Assembly: GCA_902761585.1 (NCBI GenBank)
Contig: CACWKX010000008.1
Span: 1-64,000 of the forward strand
Length of the DNA: 64,000 nt
From: an uncultured Lachnospiraceae bacterium
GTDB taxonomy: Bacteria; Bacillota; Clostridia; Lachnospirales; Lachnospiraceae
Direction: 5' to 3'
The stretch's first letter is position 1. Each line of letters starts with the position of its first letter. Position numbers and translations under genes: made by a program. The notes beneath the pieces are model-generated. The model was not told the DNA's origin. It saw nothing but the letters and a program-made list of their open reading frames with translations, and searched no databases. This document shows, in pieces, positions 48,950 to 57,738 of the stretch.

Positions 48950-50980
48950 ATGGCAGCAGCACAGAATCAAACAGCCGTTCAGACCCAGGCCGTTCAGGCA
49001 GCCACAGCGGCTCAGGCGAAGCCTGAAGCCCTGGCTTCGGATCCGCGCAGCGCAGACAAGGTCCGTTCCGGGAAAAAGCAGCCCTCGGGGCGTCCGCCGG
49101 TAAAGCCCGGCACCTTCAGCCGGATGATGAAATATATGTTTCATTTTTACAAATGGCGCCTTGTCATCGTCCTGATCTGCCTCGCCGTCTCCGGGCTTTC
49201 AGGCGTCATCGCGTCGGTCTTCCTGCAGACCCTCGTCGACACCGCCATCACGCCCGGCTTGACCAAGGGCCTGCAGGCAGTCTATCCGCAGCTGCTCTCC
49301 ATCATCGGAACCATGATCGCCGTGTACGCGGCAGGCGTCATTGCCTCCAACATCTATACCCAGATCATGGCGACGGTAACGCAGGGCACGCTGAAGCACA
49401 TGCGGGATGACATGTTCGACCGCATGGAGACGCTTCCGATCCGCTATTTCGACCAGCACCTGACCGGCGACATCATGTCCACCTACACCAACGACACGGA
49501 TGCGATCCGGCAGATGATCGGTCAGTCGCTCCCGATGATCTATCAGACCGGCCTTTCCGTCATCGCGATCGTCATCTCCATGCTGAAGTTCTCTGTCTGG
49601 ATGACCATCGGCGTCGCGTTCTTCATGTACGTCATGAGCCGGATTTCGAAAACCTTCGCGGGACGTTCCGCAAGCGGTATGGTCGATCAGCAGAAATCAC
49701 TGGCTGCCGAGGAGGGCTTCGTTCAGGAAATCATGAATGGTCAGAAGGTCGTCCAGGTCTTCAACCACGAGGAGGCTGCGAAGGCTGACTTCCGTACCTT
49801 TAACCAGAAACTCTTCGAGGACAGTGACCGCGCGAACCGCGCCGGCTTCATGCTGATGCCGATTCTTGGAAATGTCGGAAACATCATGTACATCGCTCTG
49901 GCAATCCTGGGCGGCTTTCTCGTGACGCTCAAGGCGCCGAACCTGACACTGACCGGGATCGACACCGTCACAATCGGCGTGATTGTATCATTTCTGGCCA
50001 TGACCAGGCAGCTGGCGCAGTCCATCGGCCAGGCATCCATGCAGGTCTCTATGATTGCACTCGGCCTTGCAGGTGTCTCGCGTGTCTTTGAGCTGATGGA
50101 CCAAAAGCCCGAGGAAGACGACGGCTATGTGGAGCTGGTCAATGCAGGGTATGACAAGGACGGAACCATCCATGAGACGGACCATCTGACCGGAAAGTGG
50201 GCGTGGAAGCACCCGCATCATGACGGGACGCTTACCTACACGCCGCAGCAGGGTGATGTCCGGATGTTCAACGTCGACTTCGGCTACGTCCCGAACAAGC
50301 TGGTGCTTCACGACATCACGCTCTATGCAAAGCCGGGCCAGAAGATTGCCTTTGTCGGCGCCACCGGCGCCGGAAAGACGACGATCACGAATCTGATCAA
50401 CAGGTTCTACGACATCCCGGACGGAAAGATCCGCTACGACGGCATCAACATCCGCAAGATCAAGAAGCCCGACTTGAGGCGGTCACTGGGCGTCGTGCTT
50501 CAGGATGTCAATCTCTTCACCGGTACCGTGATGGACAACATCCGCTACGGCCGCCTGAATGCGACCGACGAGGAATGTATCGCCGCCGCGAAGCTTGCAA
50601 ACGCCGATGACTTCATCACCCGGCTTCCGGACGGCTATGACACCTTCCTGACCGGAAACGGCGCGCAGCTCTCACAGGGGCAGCGCCAGCTGATCTCCAT
50701 CGCCCGCGCGGCGGTCGCTGACCCGCCAGTCATGATCCTCGATGAGGCAACCAGCTCCATCGATACCAGAACCGAGGCCCTTGTCCAGAAAGGCATGGAC
50801 AACCTGATGAAGGGACGCACCGTCTTCGTCATCGCACACAGACTCTCCACCGTTCGCAACGCAGACGCCATCATGGTGCTCGACCACGGAAGAATCATCG
50901 AACGCGGCTCGCATGACGAGCTGATCGCCCAGAAGGGCGTCTACTACCAGCTTTATACAGGCGCATTCGAGCTGGAGTAA
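48950..50980 (+). CDS. ABC exporter half, catalytic (MarR operon)
   Basis: A 676-residue half exporter. An unusual Ala/Gln-rich, probably disordered N-terminal extension of about 60 residues precedes the six helices. Walker A VGATGAGKTTITN, signature QLSQGQRQL, Walker B VMILDEATSSID with the catalytic Glu, and IAHRLST with the H-loop His are all intact. An insert of about 45 residues before the ATPase (around GKWAWKHPHHDGTLTY) is also unusual. Forms a heterodimeric exporter with the upstream gene. The ATG at 48950 is two bases after the upstream stop. Confidence 0.9.
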   Translation: MAAAQNQTAVQTQAVQAATAAQAKPEALASDPRSADKVRSGKKQPSGRPPVKPGTFSRMMKYMFHFYKWRLVIVLICLAVSGLSGVIASVFLQTLVDTAITPGLTKGLQAVYPQLLSIIGTMIAVYAAGVIASNIYTQIMATVTQGTLKHMRDDMFDRMETLPIRYFDQHLTGDIMSTYTNDTDAIRQMIGQSLPMIYQTGLSVIAIVISMLKFSVWMTIGVAFFMYVMSRISKTFAGRSASGMVDQQKSLAAEEGFVQEIMNGQKVVQVFNHEEAAKADFRTFNQKLFEDSDRANRAGFMLMPILGNVGNIMYIALAILGGFLVTLKAPNLTLTGIDTVTIGVIVSFLAMTRQLAQSIGQASMQVSMIALGLAGVSRVFELMDQKPEEDDGYVELVNAGYDKDGTIHETDHLTGKWAWKHPHHDGTLTYTPQQGDVRMFNVDFGYVPNKLVLHDITLYAKPGQKIAFVGATGAGKTTITNLINRFYDIPDGKIRYDGINIRKIKKPDLRRSLGVVLQDVNLFTGTVMDNIRYGRLNATDEECIAAAKLANADDFITRLPDGYDTFLTGNGAQLSQGQRQLISIARAAVADPPVMILDEATSSIDTRTEALVQKGMDNLMKGRTVFVIAHRLSTVRNADAIMVLDHGRIIERGSHDELIAQKGVYYQLYTGAFELE

Positions 50981-51012
50981 GGTTCTTCGATGACTTCCAG
51001 TTCGTCATCTTC

Positions 51013-51056
51013 AAAAAAAGCCAGGCGGGGCAGCGCTGCTCCGCCTGGCTTTTTTC
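51013..51056. terminator. Bidirectional terminator between exporter and hydrogenase
   Basis: GCCAGGCGGGGCAG pairs with CTGCTCCGCCTGGC-type arms and is flanked by seven A on the left and six T on the right, so it can end the exporter transcript (+) and the hydrogenase transcript (-). Confidence 0.85.
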
Positions 51057-51094
51057 TGTATGTTCGTTTCTCTGCAGGCCACGGCATCGGATGC

Positions 51095-51245
51095 CGGCAT
51101 CATCTGTCTGTGCATGTATATGCGAAAGCCTTTACCGGCACCATATGTCTCGTGAACGGATCAAGGTCTTGTCCCCTGCACATGCAAAAGCCTGCAGCTG
51201 CGCGCCCTGTTATCGGGTTTCGTCTGCTGCGTGTACATGCAAAAG
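51095..51245 (-). repeat. Degenerate repeats at the hydrogenase gene end
   Basis: A core like GTACATGCAAAAGC(C/T) occurs at about 51110-51130, 51178-51192 and 51233-51247. The last copy codes part of the final helix of the hydrogenase (ELLHVHAADE); the other two follow beyond its stop at 51210. Confidence 0.6.
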
Positions 51246-52910
51246 CTCGTGCGCCTTGTCCTTCAGCATGCCCTTGTACAGGTTCTGGACGAGCGGGTTC
51301 TCATCGCACTTCCGGACAGATTCATTATTATCGATTCGATAGAGTCCTGCCGTGCGGGCATCCCGCGGCGTGCGCCCGAGGATGACCGGCTGTCCGCCGC
51401 CCATGACGCAGCCGCCTCTGCAGGCCATGACCTCAATCAGATCATACTGCACCTCCCCGGCTTTGAGTCTGTCGAGCACGACCCTGGCATTTCCAAGCCC
51501 TGAGACGACGCAGATCCTCAGGTCTCTGTCCTTGTAGCTGACCGTGAACTCCCGGATCCACTTCTTCTCGCGGACACCGCAGTCGGCGATGTTGTCCATC
51601 AGCTGCTTGCTGTGATTCGGCGCCAGCCTTCTGAGAACCGCCTCGGTCACGCCGCCGCTCGTTCCGAAGATCACGCCACCGCCCGAGCCCAGGCCAAACG
51701 GCATGTCACAGGCCTCCGGATCGAGGTCTCCCAGCTCCAGGCCGAAATCGCGGATCATATTGATCAGCTCCGTCGAAGTGATCGCGATATCCGTATCCTG
51801 CTGCCCTCTTGTGTAATTTCTCTTCCAGCGGATCTCCATCTTCTTCGCCGTGCACGGCATCACCGAAACGACAACCGTCTTTTTGCCCTGCGAATTTTCC
51901 GGATCCCTGTAATATTCCTTCAGGACCGCGCTCATCATGCCCTGCGGACTTCTGCACGTTGAGACATTCTGTTCAAACTCCGGATACTGGTCGTGGCAGA
52001 ACTTCACCCATGCCGGGCAGCAGGATGTCATCAGCGGCAGATTCCGGTTCTCCGACAGCCGCTCCAGAAACTCCTGCGCCTCCTCCATAATGGTCAGATC
52101 CGCCGACAGCGTCACATCGTAAACCTCGTCAAATCCCATCCGGTGCATTGCGTTCACGATCATACCCATCACACCGGCGCCGTCCTTCATGCCGAATGCA
52201 TCTCCCACAGCGACCCGGACAGCCGGCGCGATCTCCGCGACAACCCGGACCGTCGGATCGCCGATTGCTTCCCAGACCTCATCCACGTTGGAGTGGATCG
52301 TGATCGCCCCGGTCGGACAGTACACACGGCACTGCCCGCAGTTCACACAGCTGGTCTGGGCAATCGGGCGGTCGAACGCCGTCGAGACCAGGGCGTCCGC
52401 CCCTCTTCTCGTAAACTCCAGAACACCGAGCCCCTGCAGTTCCGAGCAGGCCCTCACGCAGTCACCGCAGAGAATGCACTTGTTCATGTTTCTGACAATC
52501 GACGGCGAACTGGTGTCAATCGGGTGCACATCCCGCGTGTCATGGTAAGGCACGGAGGTGATGTTCATTTTATGCGCCAGATCCTGCAGCCGGCAGTCCC
52601 CGCTCTGCGCACAGGTCGTGCAGTCCCGGTTATGCGAGCCCAGAAGCAGCTGAATAATCATCTTCCGGTACTTCTGAAGACGGACCGTATTTGTATAAAT
52701 TGTCATCCCGTCCCTCGGAACCTCCGAGCAGGACGCAAACATCTTTCCCCGCTCGTCCTCCACCATGCAGAGTCTGCAGGCTCCGAAGGTCGACATCTCC
52801 GACAGATAGCACAGAGTCGGGATGTTGATCCCCGCTTTGCGGATGACAGACAGCACATTCTTCTCATCTGTGAAGGCAACACGCCTTCCATTGATTGTCA
52901 TGACCCCCAT
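51210..52910 (-). CDS. hydA: [FeFe] hydrogenase large subunit (HydA/HndD type)
   Basis: A 566-residue catalytic subunit. N-terminal [2Fe-2S] ferredoxin domain (about 1-80, CYLSEMSTFGACRLC), His/Cys 4Fe-4S region SHNRDCTTCAQSGDC, a 2x[4Fe-4S] ferredoxin (CILCGDCVRAC, CVNCGQCRVYC) and the H-cluster motifs TSCCPAW, MPCTAKKME and MACRGGCVMGGG, all with their cysteines. It makes or consumes H2, with electrons from the HydB/HydC subunits, probably by electron bifurcation between NADH and ferredoxin. It is the last gene of the hyd operon, 14 bases after hydB, with GAGGAGG before the ATG. Confidence 0.95.
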   Translation of the reverse strand: MGVMTINGRRVAFTDEKNVLSVIRKAGINIPTLCYLSEMSTFGACRLCMVEDERGKMFASCSEVPRDGMTIYTNTVRLQKYRKMIIQLLLGSHNRDCTTCAQSGDCRLQDLAHKMNITSVPYHDTRDVHPIDTSSPSIVRNMNKCILCGDCVRACSELQGLGVLEFTRRGADALVSTAFDRPIAQTSCVNCGQCRVYCPTGAITIHSNVDEVWEAIGDPTVRVVAEIAPAVRVAVGDAFGMKDGAGVMGMIVNAMHRMGFDEVYDVTLSADLTIMEEAQEFLERLSENRNLPLMTSCCPAWVKFCHDQYPEFEQNVSTCRSPQGMMSAVLKEYYRDPENSQGKKTVVVSVMPCTAKKMEIRWKRNYTRGQQDTDIAITSTELINMIRDFGLELGDLDPEACDMPFGLGSGGGVIFGTSGGVTEAVLRRLAPNHSKQLMDNIADCGVREKKWIREFTVSYKDRDLRICVVSGLGNARVVLDRLKAGEVQYDLIEVMACRGGCVMGGGQPVILGRTPRDARTAGLYRIDNNESVRKCDENPLVQNLYKGMLKDKAHELLHVHAADETR

Positions 52911-52923
52911 CTCTCACCCCTCC

Positions 52924-54804
52924 TCAGTACTCGATATAGATCGCGTCAAACGCACAGTTCTCCTGGCAGCTTCCGCAGCGGATGCAGGCATCCGTGACAA
53001 TCTTGTGCGGCATCTTCTTCGCGCCGATGATTGCGCCTGCCGGACAGTTGCGCGCGCACTTTCCGCAGCCGACACACTTGTCCGGGTCGATGATGAAGCG
53101 GCGCAGCTTCGCGCAGACATGCGCGCGGCATCTCTTGTCCACGATATGCTCCACATACTCATCCCGAAACTGATGAAGCGTGCTGATGACAGGAAGCGGC
53201 GCACTCTTTCCAAGACCGCAGAGCGACATGGAACGAACCATCTGCGCCAGATCCTCCAGCTCGTCCAGATCGCTCATCTCTCCTCTTCCGTCGACAATCT
53301 TCTGCAGAATCTCCAGCATCCGCTTGGTTCCCTCGCGGCAGGGCGTGCATTTCCCACAGGATTCACGCTGGGTAAACCCCATGAAGAAGCGTGCAACCTC
53401 GACCATGCAGGAGCTCTGGTTCAGGACGACCATGCCGCCTGATCCGATGATCGCGTCATACTTCTTAACTGACTCAAAGTCCAGTCCGACGTCCAGCTCC
53501 TTCTCCGTCAGACATCCGCCGGACGGGCCGCCGATCTGAACCGCCTTAAAGGTTCCCCCGTCCTTGATACCGCCCCCGATATCATAGATGATCTGCCGCA
53601 TGGTCGTTCCCATCGGCACCTCGATCAAACCAGTGTTCTGGATCGCGCCGGTCAGGGAGAAGGTCTTCGTCCCGGGGCTGTTCTCAGAACCGATGGAGCG
53701 GAACCACCCGGCACCATCGGTGATGATGCGCGGGACATTCGCGTAGGTCTCGACATTATTGAGAACCGTCGGCCTCGCCCACAGCCCGTGCTCGACCGTC
53801 CGCGGCGGCTTGACACGCGGCATTCCGCGCTTTCCTTCAATGGAAGCGGTCAGCGCCGACCCTTCTCCGCAGACGAAGGCACCGGCTCCGCGGTTGATAT
53901 GCAGCCTGAAGGAATATGAACTTCCAAGAATGTTCGATCCCAGAAGCCCTGCCTCCTCCAAGTTCCGGATCGCCTCCCGAAGCCGGGCGACCGACAGCGG
54001 ATACTCTGCCCGGACATAGATATAGCCCTCCTGGGCGCCGACCGCATAGGCTGCAATCATCATGCCCTCGATCATCTTGTACGGATCGCCTTCCATGACC
54101 GATCCGTCCATGAAGGCACCCGGATCGCCCTCATCGCCGTTGCAGACAACATAGCGGACGGGATCCTTCTGGCGGGCAACCTGCGACCACTTGCGCCCGG
54201 TGGGAAACCCTGCGCCACCGCGTCCTCTGAGTCCCGAGTTCGAGACCTCCTCGATCACCTGCTGCGGTGTCATATCGAAGAGCGCCTTCTCCAGCGCTGA
54301 AAAGCCGCCCGAGTAGATATACTCCGACAGCGAATCCGGTTCGTACTTTCCGCAGTTGGACAGAACGACCCTGGTCTGCTTCGCAATAAAAGGAATATCG
54401 TCCGGACTGACATACTGCGCCTGCTGGTGATAGAGCAGGTGGTCGATGACCTCACCGTGCAGAATGGTCCGCATGATGATCGCACTGACGTCTGATGGCT
54501 GCACCTTCACATACTGAATAACCTGATCTCCACTCTGGATCCGGACAAGCGGCCCGATCTCGCAGATGCCCTGACAGCCCGTATGACAGACCGCCGCCAC
54601 TTTCGTATGCTCGTGAGGGGCAAAGGAAAGGGAGATCCCTTCCCGTCCTTCCAGCTGGTTTCTGAACTCCTCATAGACAGCCTCTGACCCCGAGGCTACG
54701 CAGCCTGTTCCCGCGCACACCAGCACGCGGACATCCTGTTTCTTCATCTCCCGGTCAGCGTCAAGACGCGCACGCTGAAGATCCTCTCTCGATGCGATCG
54801 TCAT
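52924..54804 (-). CDS. hydB: Hydrogenase NuoF-like subunit (HydB/HndC type)
   Basis: A 626-residue diaphorase subunit. N-terminal thioredoxin-like [2Fe-2S] domain (about 25-120; CAGTGCVASG, CHTGCQGIC), NuoF core with FMN/NADH site LRGRGGAGFPTGRKW (about 197-211), 4Fe-4S site ESCGKCTPCREG and CGLGKSAP, and C-terminal 2x[4Fe-4S] ferredoxin (CVGCGKCARNC, CIRCGSCQENC). It oxidises or reduces NAD(H) and feeds the HydA subunit. Its ATG overlaps the hydC stop by four bases. Confidence 0.95.
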   Translation of the reverse strand: MTIASREDLQRARLDADREMKKQDVRVLVCAGTGCVASGSEAVYEEFRNQLEGREGISLSFAPHEHTKVAAVCHTGCQGICEIGPLVRIQSGDQVIQYVKVQPSDVSAIIMRTILHGEVIDHLLYHQQAQYVSPDDIPFIAKQTRVVLSNCGKYEPDSLSEYIYSGGFSALEKALFDMTPQQVIEEVSNSGLRGRGGAGFPTGRKWSQVARQKDPVRYVVCNGDEGDPGAFMDGSVMEGDPYKMIEGMMIAAYAVGAQEGYIYVRAEYPLSVARLREAIRNLEEAGLLGSNILGSSYSFRLHINRGAGAFVCGEGSALTASIEGKRGMPRVKPPRTVEHGLWARPTVLNNVETYANVPRIITDGAGWFRSIGSENSPGTKTFSLTGAIQNTGLIEVPMGTTMRQIIYDIGGGIKDGGTFKAVQIGGPSGGCLTEKELDVGLDFESVKKYDAIIGSGGMVVLNQSSCMVEVARFFMGFTQRESCGKCTPCREGTKRMLEILQKIVDGRGEMSDLDELEDLAQMVRSMSLCGLGKSAPLPVISTLHQFRDEYVEHIVDKRCRAHVCAKLRRFIIDPDKCVGCGKCARNCPAGAIIGAKKMPHKIVTDACIRCGSCQENCAFDAIYIEY

Positions 54805-55280
54805 GATTCCTCACCTCTCAATTCTCTGACCAGCGCGACAGCAGAGTCAGGTGTCATGCGCGGATGAACCTTGCCGTTGACCATCATGGTCGGCGCCAGT
54901 CCGCAGGCGCCCAGGCACGAAACCGTCTCCAGCGTAAACAGCATGTCGTCCGTCGTATGCTTATCTTTTCCAAGCCCCAGTTCCTTCTGGAGGGCTTCTA
55001 TCACGGCGATCCCCTTCTTCACATGACAGGCTGTTCCGTCGCAGCACTTGATCTCGAACTTTCCCTTCGGCTCAAATGAGAAATTCTCATAGAACGTCGC
55101 GACGCCGTAGGCCTCCGCCTCGCTGACGCCGATCTTTTCCGCCACGTAGGACAACAGCTCCCCCGGAAGATAGCGCAGCTCATCCTGGATGTCCTCCATC
55201 ACAGGGATGAGCGAGGATGGCTTTGCTCCATGTTTTGCTATGCACCTGTCCGCCAGGTCATAGCAGGACTGCTCCAGCAT
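54801..55280 (-). CDS. hydC: Hydrogenase NuoE-like subunit (HydC/HndA type)
   Basis: A 159-residue thioredoxin-like [2Fe-2S] protein. Cluster cysteines are in CCDGTACHVKKG (about 85-96) and CLGACGLAPTMMVNG (about 125-139). It passes electrons from HydB's flavin. First gene of the hyd operon with AAGGAGG before the ATG; promoter at 55359-55388. Confidence 0.93.
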   Translation of the reverse strand: MLEQSCYDLADRCIAKHGAKPSSLIPVMEDIQDELRYLPGELLSYVAEKIGVSEAEAYGVATFYENFSFEPKGKFEIKCCDGTACHVKKGIAVIEALQKELGLGKDKHTTDDMLFTLETVSCLGACGLAPTMMVNGKVHPRMTPDSAVALVRELRGEES

Positions 55281-55339
55281 ATCCGTCTCCTCCTTTTCGT
55301 CAGATTTCCGGCTCAGACAGCCGGAAAGCGATCTGATCT

Positions 55340-55388
55340 TGTTTAAACACTTGAGGAGATTATAACATTATTATCATGTTCTTCGCAA
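55340..55388 (-). promoter_or_regulatory. Promoter of the hyd operon, with a palindrome at +1
   Basis: Minus-strand -35 TTGCGA (55388-55383), 18-base spacer, -10 TATAAT (55364-55359). The perfect palindrome TGTTTAAACA (55340-55349) covers the predicted start of transcription, and AACAT/ATGTT arms lie in the spacer. The palindrome resembles a shortened Rex-type site (TTGTTAA-N4-TTAACAA), so NADH-responsive repression is possible but unproven. Confidence 0.5.
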
Positions 55389-55964
55389 TTATTTGGAGAA
55401 TATACCTTACAAAGAATGAGATGCGTCCTGATGTTGGAATGATTTGTTCAGATATTTCAGATTTGAATCGTCAATTTATCGCAGAATGACGAATCTGCAT
55501 GCAATGCCGTCCGTCCGCTGTTTCTGACCCCTTCAAAAAGAATCGGGTAAGAAAGCCTGAAAATCGATCACGGACTGCATCCCGGAGGTTTTCCACCTGT
55601 CCTGAGGCGCAGGCCCTGCTGAATTTCACGGAAGTCCAAGTATGCGTCTTGCATCTTTCCGGCATCCGGAAAACAGTATAGCCTGCGCCTGTAAAGTCTG
55701 TGTCATTCTGACATGGAATGAAAATAAAATGTTGGATAAATGTATTGTGTGATGGTTGTCGTGCTGCCCGCAGGGCCTCCGCCTCTTTCAGATTCGCCTT
55801 CGTCAGCACTGCTGTTTTGAACCCGCAGCGCCCGGCCGCATAGCCGGAGGCCACAACTGCGCCTCCAGGCTTTCTGTGTTCTTTTCCTGTGCAGTCTATG
55901 TTGATGTCCAGTGAAAGTATGACATTGATGTCATTTCAATATCTGGTAAAATTCAGGTCACCCC
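55389..55964. other. Intergenic stretch with a possible gene fragment
   Basis: About 575 bases without a supported gene. On the minus strand, from about 55890 to 55745, the frame reads KPGGAVVASGYAAGRCGF and KTAVLTKANLKEAEALRAAR, which looks like real coding sequence, but it lacks a start signal and then runs into unlike sequence (to 55471). I suspect a gene remnant and do not recognise the family. Confidence 0.35.
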
Positions 55965-56855
55965 TCACTGACCCTTCAGCTGCGGATAGAGCTCCTCAAA
56001 TACGGCGTTCAGGATCTTCCGCTCTGTGTGGCTCTCTGACATGATCGTAACCACGGCGTCCACATCCTTCATGACGATTACGAACTGACCGTACTTGCCG
56101 TCCGCGCGGAAACTGCCATGCGGTCCCATCCAGAACAGGTAGCCGTAGCCGTCCTCCCCGTTGTCCACCTGTTTTCTTCCTGCCTCGCGAACCCAGTCCG
56201 ACGGAATCAGCTGTTTCCCGTTCCAGCTCCCATCCTGAAGCAGCAGCTGTCCGAACTTTGCCAGCTCATCGATGTTCAGAAACAGTCCGCCCGCCCCATA
56301 ACTGTTGCCAAGCGGATCCATCTCCCAGGTCGGCAGGTGAATGCCGAGCGGTACAAACAGCCGCGGCATCAGATAGTGGATGAGGTCGCATCCGGACCGC
56401 CGCTGCACAAGCATGCCGGCCAGATATGGTCCGGCATTGTTATACAGAAATGTCGTGTCAGGATCACAGACCCACGGCTGGGAGAGCGAGAGCTTTACCC
56501 AGTCTGTCTCCTGATAAAATGGGCGGTCAGCGCCCATCAGGAAGGGTTTTCCCTGGCCGAGACACATCGTCAGAAGGTCCCGGACAGCCGCCTTCTCAAG
56601 GTGCGGGCTGACAAAATCCGGAAGGTCCTCCGCAAAGGCATCTGTCAGCTTCTCATCCAGCGACAGAAGTCCTTCTCTCTGCGCAATCCCAACCGCTACA
56701 GACGTAAAGCTCTTGCTGACAGAGTAGACATCCCGGCGCCTCGCAGCGTCCCACAGCTGCCTTGCGATCTCTTGCCCATGCTGCTGAACCACAACGCCCA
56801 GCACGTGATTCTCCTCTGCCTTGCGGCAAAAACCGCTCATATCGATGATGCTCAT
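55965..56855 (-). CDS. Class C beta-lactamase-like serine hydrolase
   Basis: A 296-residue penicillin-binding-like serine hydrolase. The catalytic SxxK is SVSKSF (about 46-51), the YxN motif is FLYNNAGPY (about 135-143), and the third motif is near KYGQF. It lacks an export signal, so it is likely a cytosolic esterase or peptidase rather than a beta-lactamase. AAGGAG precedes the ATG. Single gene. Confidence 0.87.
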   Translation of the reverse strand: MSIIDMSGFCRKAEENHVLGVVVQQHGQEIARQLWDAARRRDVYSVSKSFTSVAVGIAQREGLLSLDEKLTDAFAEDLPDFVSPHLEKAAVRDLLTMCLGQGKPFLMGADRPFYQETDWVKLSLSQPWVCDPDTTFLYNNAGPYLAGMLVQRRSGCDLIHYLMPRLFVPLGIHLPTWEMDPLGNSYGAGGLFLNIDELAKFGQLLLQDGSWNGKQLIPSDWVREAGRKQVDNGEDGYGYLFWMGPHGSFRADGKYGQFVIVMKDVDAVVTIMSESHTERKILNAVFEELYPQLKGQ

Positions 56856-56985
56856 ATTCTTTCTCCTTCTGCGTTCAAGCAGACGACCGCTGCCGATTTC
56901 ATGTCAGGAACAGTATACGCGATTTACGGGCGGGGTGACAGACCTCCTGGCATCCATTGCCTACGTCGATGCTGCCAGCTGAGAA

Positions 56986-57081
56986 TCAGCCCTGAATCAC
57001 ATGGAACACCAGCCTCTGCTTCACAGAACCTGTCTGATGGCACGTGGATAAGGTCACACAGAAGGGGCTCCTGGGGGTACA
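56986..57081 (-). pseudogene. Sortase C-terminal fragment
   Basis: Beyond the stop of the ThrE-C gene the minus strand reads VTLSTCHQTGSVKQRLVFHV then IQG and a stop (56988-56986). TLSTC is the sortase catalytic Cys motif and the following Arg (in KQRLVFH) fits the catalytic Arg; nothing upstream in the frame looks like sortase, so only the last ~25 residues remain. The rest of the 250-base gap shows nothing else. Confidence 0.45.
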
Positions 57082-57109
57082 TCGAGATCTGTCTGCCGCA
57101 TGGTGCCGC

Positions 57110-57565
57110 TCATCCGGATATTCTGCCGGCTCTGACCTTCCCCATCTTCCGCAGAATCAGGGTTGTGACAACAACGCCTGCCGACATGCAGGCTGCGAAT
57201 GCGAGTGTATAAACCGCCAGCCGTCTGCCTTCCTCGCTGTGCCCGTTCATCAATGCATCTGCTGCCCGGTACAGGGACGCTCCTGGAATCAGCGGAACGA
57301 AAGCGATCACCGTAAAGACCGTCGCAGGAGCACGAACCTTCCGGGCGATCATTTCCCCGTAGAAGGCCGAAGCCGCTGACCCGACGAAAGCTGCCACATA
57401 ATCATTCCCAGATGCAGAAAGCATCAAAAGATAGGCCGCCCAGGAGACAGCACCGCCAAAAGACGCAACCAGCCACTCATTGCAGCCGACATGAAACACA
57501 ATCGCAAATCCAAAGCAGCCCGCCACCGCCGTGACAAACTGCAGCACAATCTTCCAGACTTCCAT
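57110..57565 (-). CDS. Threonine/serine exporter, small (C-terminal) subunit
   Basis: A 151-residue membrane protein with four to five helices matching the ThrE_2 (DUF3815) half of the ThrE amino acid exporter: FAIVFHVGCNEWLVASFGGAVSWAAYLL, ASAFYGEMIARK and FVPLIPGASLYRA (the PGA/LIPG turn is conserved). It forms an exporter with the product of 57739-58506; together they move Thr/Ser out by proton exchange. Starts after a block of short repeats that includes its ribosome binding site. Confidence 0.88.
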   Translation of the reverse strand: MEVWKIVLQFVTAVAGCFGFAIVFHVGCNEWLVASFGGAVSWAAYLLMLSASGNDYVAAFVGSAASAFYGEMIARKVRAPATVFTVIAFVPLIPGASLYRAADALMNGHSEEGRRLAVYTLAFAACMSAGVVVTTLILRKMGKVRAGRISG

Positions 57566-57579
57566 ACAGTTCTTTCACC

Positions 57580-57700
57580 CTCCTGCGCTTTTCCTGTCCT
57601 GCCCTTTCCACGTCCTGCGCTTTCCACATCATGCACTTTTCCCGTTCTGCGCTTCTCCTGTCCTGCCCTTTCCTGTCCTGCCCTTTTCAGCAGACTGCAC
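57580..57700 (-). repeat. 15-16 base tandem repeats between the two ThrE genes
   Basis: About seven degenerate copies of a unit like (minus strand) GGGCAGGACAGGAAAA / GCGCAGGACGTGGAAA fill the 173-base gap. Each copy holds an AGGA core like a ribosome binding site, and the last precedes the ATG of the small subunit. Confidence 0.75.
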
Positions 57701-57738
57701 CCTTCGCATTTCGGAAACACGCTCCTGCTGAGTCCTTT

